Shown here piece after piece: positions 38,694 to 39,840 of a stretch of DNA of 39,840 bases. Both the position numbers and the translations under genes were made by a program. This DNA comes from an uncultured Rhodospirillales bacterium (GTDB taxonomy: Bacteria > Pseudomonadota > Alphaproteobacteria > Reyranellales > Reyranellaceae), in the NCBI GenBank assembly GCA_902825855.1, contig CADECW010000060.1, forward strand, positions 1 through 39,840. The letters are read 5' to 3'. Within the stretch, counting starts at the first letter, position 1. The number at the start of each line of letters is the position of its first letter. The notes beneath the pieces are model-generated. The model ran no database searches, had not been told where the DNA came from, and worked only from the letters and a program-made list of their open reading frames with translations.

Positions 38694-39840
38694 TCAGGGG
38701 ACCAGTACGCCATCCTTGGCGACAATGCGACCGGCTTTGATCACGAGCTTGCGCCGTGGCCGGGCGGCCACCGCCTCGGCCAGCGAGCCCGCCTCGACCA
38801 CCACGAAGTCGGCCGGGCCATCGACGGCGATGCCGTAGCCTTCGATGCCCAGCACGTCGGCGGCCGACTTGGTCACCATGTCGAACGCCAGAGCGAGCTC
38901 CTCGTCGTGCCGGAAGTTCGCCCGATAGCCGATCATCATGGCGCGTTCGAGCATGTCGCCGTTGCCGAAGGGCGACCAGGCATCGCGGATGTTGTCGGAG
39001 CCGCCGAACACTCTGACGCCGTGCTCACGCAGGAGCTTCAGGGGCGGGATCGTGGCGCCGCCAGGACCGTGGCTCATGATCGCCACGCCGGTCTCTGCCA
39101 GAAGGTCGGCGGTGCGCGCCGCCAGCAAGGTCGGCACCGACCCCAAGGCGAAGGCATGGCTGATCGCGACCTTGCCCTGCAGCCCCGCCGCCCTGGTGCG
39201 TTGTGCAATGGCCTCGATCTGCGCCAGTCCGCCCTCGCCGCCGTCATGCAGATGGATGTCGATGCCCGTGCCGCGCCGCTCGGCGATGGCGAACAGCGGA
39301 TCGAGATGGCCGTCGAGATCGCCGTCGATGCCAACGGGATCGAGGCCGCCCAGAAGATCGGCGCCTTCGGCCATCGCCGCCGCCAGGAGATCCGCGGTAC
39401 CCGGCGAGCGTAGGATGCCACTTTGCGGGAAGGCCACGATCTGGATGGTGACGAGATCGGCGAGATGCTCGCGCACTTTCAGGATCTCGCGCAGGTTCTT
39501 CAGGCCGAGCTCATTGTCGATGTCGACGTGGCTGCGCACGTGCAGCGTGCCGCTGGCTACGATCTGGCGGACGAGATTGGCGCCGGTCACCGATTCGGGA
39601 ACCGTGCGCGCCGCGCGCACCCGGCGCTCGGCTTCGATGCGGTCGGCGACCTGGTTGCCTTCTGCCTGGTTTGGTACCCACGGCAGGCCGAGCAACGTCT
39701 TGTCGAGATGGATGTGGCCGTCGACCAGCGGCGGCAGGACGAGCGCACCTTTGAGGTCGAGGTCGCCCTCGAGGTCACTCGTATCCGAGGCCGGGAGGAG
39801 CGCGGCGATCCGTCCTCCCGCGACCTCGATGTCGTGCTTG
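38694..39840 (-). CDS. Cytosine deaminase-type amidohydrolase (5'-truncated by window edge)
   Basis: The frame is open to the right edge, so the N-terminus is missing; 381 residues are visible. The visible start has DIEVAGGRIAALLP, then VDGHIHLDKTLLGLPW, with the H-x-H metal pair of the CodA/cytosine deaminase branch. LHVRSHVDID, GTGIDIHLHDGG, ISHAFALG and FGGSDNIRDAWSPFGNGD, with the catalytic Asp in SDN, follow in the right order. It would deaminate or hydrolyse a cyclic amidine or amide. A start at the TTG near 39695 would remove the metal motif and was rejected. It lies 18 bp upstream of the ABC-F gene on the same strand. Confidence 0.88.
   Translation of the reverse strand, partial: KHDIEVAGGRIAALLPASDTSDLEGDLDLKGALVLPPLVDGHIHLDKTLLGLPWVPNQAEGNQVADRIEAERRVRAARTVPESVTGANLVRQIVASGTLHVRSHVDIDNELGLKNLREILKVREHLADLVTIQIVAFPQSGILRSPGTADLLAAAMAEGADLLGGLDPVGIDGDLDGHLDPLFAIAERRGTGIDIHLHDGGEGGLAQIEAIAQRTRAAGLQGKVAISHAFALGSVPTLLAARTADLLAETGVAIMSHGPGGATIPPLKLLREHGVRVFGGSDNIRDAWSPFGNGDMLERAMMIGYRANFRHDEELALAFDMVTKSAADVLGIEGYGIAVDGPADFVVVEAGSLAEAVAARPRRKLVIKAGRIVAKDGVLVP

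Noticed and set aside
1..39840. CRISPR array, transposase, integrase, toxin-antitoxin or defence system
   Set aside because: I saw no regularly spaced repeats, no DDE or tyrosine-recombinase motifs and no nuclease/toxin pairs. The window reads as ordinary accessory metabolism.

Overview
The window is a gene-dense, high-GC stretch of bacterial chromosome. The gene content points to a metabolically versatile soil or rhizosphere alphaproteobacterium: two TRAP transporters, an orphan tripartite-tricarboxylate (Bug) binding protein, a NitT/TauT-type ABC importer, many amidohydrolases and crotonases, a NdvA-like glucan exporter, and a DUF4214/AIDA-repeat secreted protein. A Reyranella-like or other Rhodospirillales/Hyphomicrobiales host would fit, but the genus is a guess from gene style. 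I see no rRNA, tRNA, CRISPR array, transposase, prophage or recognised defence cluster.

Layout. 1-54: tail of an oligopeptide-type ABC permease. 184-3281 (minus): TRAP transporter dctP-dctQ-dctM, with a strong hairpin between dctP and dctQ. 3595-5280: aromatic-ring FAD hydroxylase. 5382-7854: NsrR-like Rrf2 repressor divergent from a two-module AIDA-repeat/DUF4214 protein, with overlapping promoters and three ACATGT boxes. 8113-9714 (minus): D-aminoacylase. 9866-9953: candidate small RNA ending in an intrinsic terminator. 9975-11268: TetR regulator divergent from a beta-class glutathione S-transferase, with two near-identical 22-bp repeats between them.

11292-14063: crotonase plus ACMSD-type amidohydrolase (minus), divergent from a 2-keto-4-pentenoate hydratase-type enzyme. 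14060-15000: two small envelope proteins, one OmpA-like and one lipoprotein. 15030-16595: a second crotonase divergent from a beta-carbonic anhydrase. 16625-23087: class V aminotransferase divergent from a run of class III aminotransferase, a second TRAP system (dctPQM) and an isocitrate lyase/PEP mutase-family lyase. Start/stop overlaps couple the last four genes, and the SBP ribosome-binding site lies in a 10-bp perfect stem. 23124-26632: RidA-family protein and Bug-type binding protein (minus), divergent from an ADP-forming acyl-CoA synthetase.

26635-27987: phenylalanine 4-hydroxylase divergent from an Lrp/AsnC regulator. 27984-29248 (minus): small conserved secreted protein and threonine/serine dehydratase. 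29296-32286: M20 amidohydrolase and NdvA-like ABC exporter. 32401-35089: NitT/TauT-type ABC importer. 35102-39840 (minus): two luciferase-like monooxygenases, an ABC-F ATPase and a cytosine-deaminase-type amidohydrolase that runs off the right edge.

The overall theme is scavenging and breakdown of organic and amino acids and aromatics, with several transporter-plus-enzyme cassettes whose substrates cannot be read from sequence alone. The least conventional parts are the Rrf2/adhesin-like pair, the intergenic sRNA candidate, the SD-occluding leader hairpin and the TetR/GST twin repeats.
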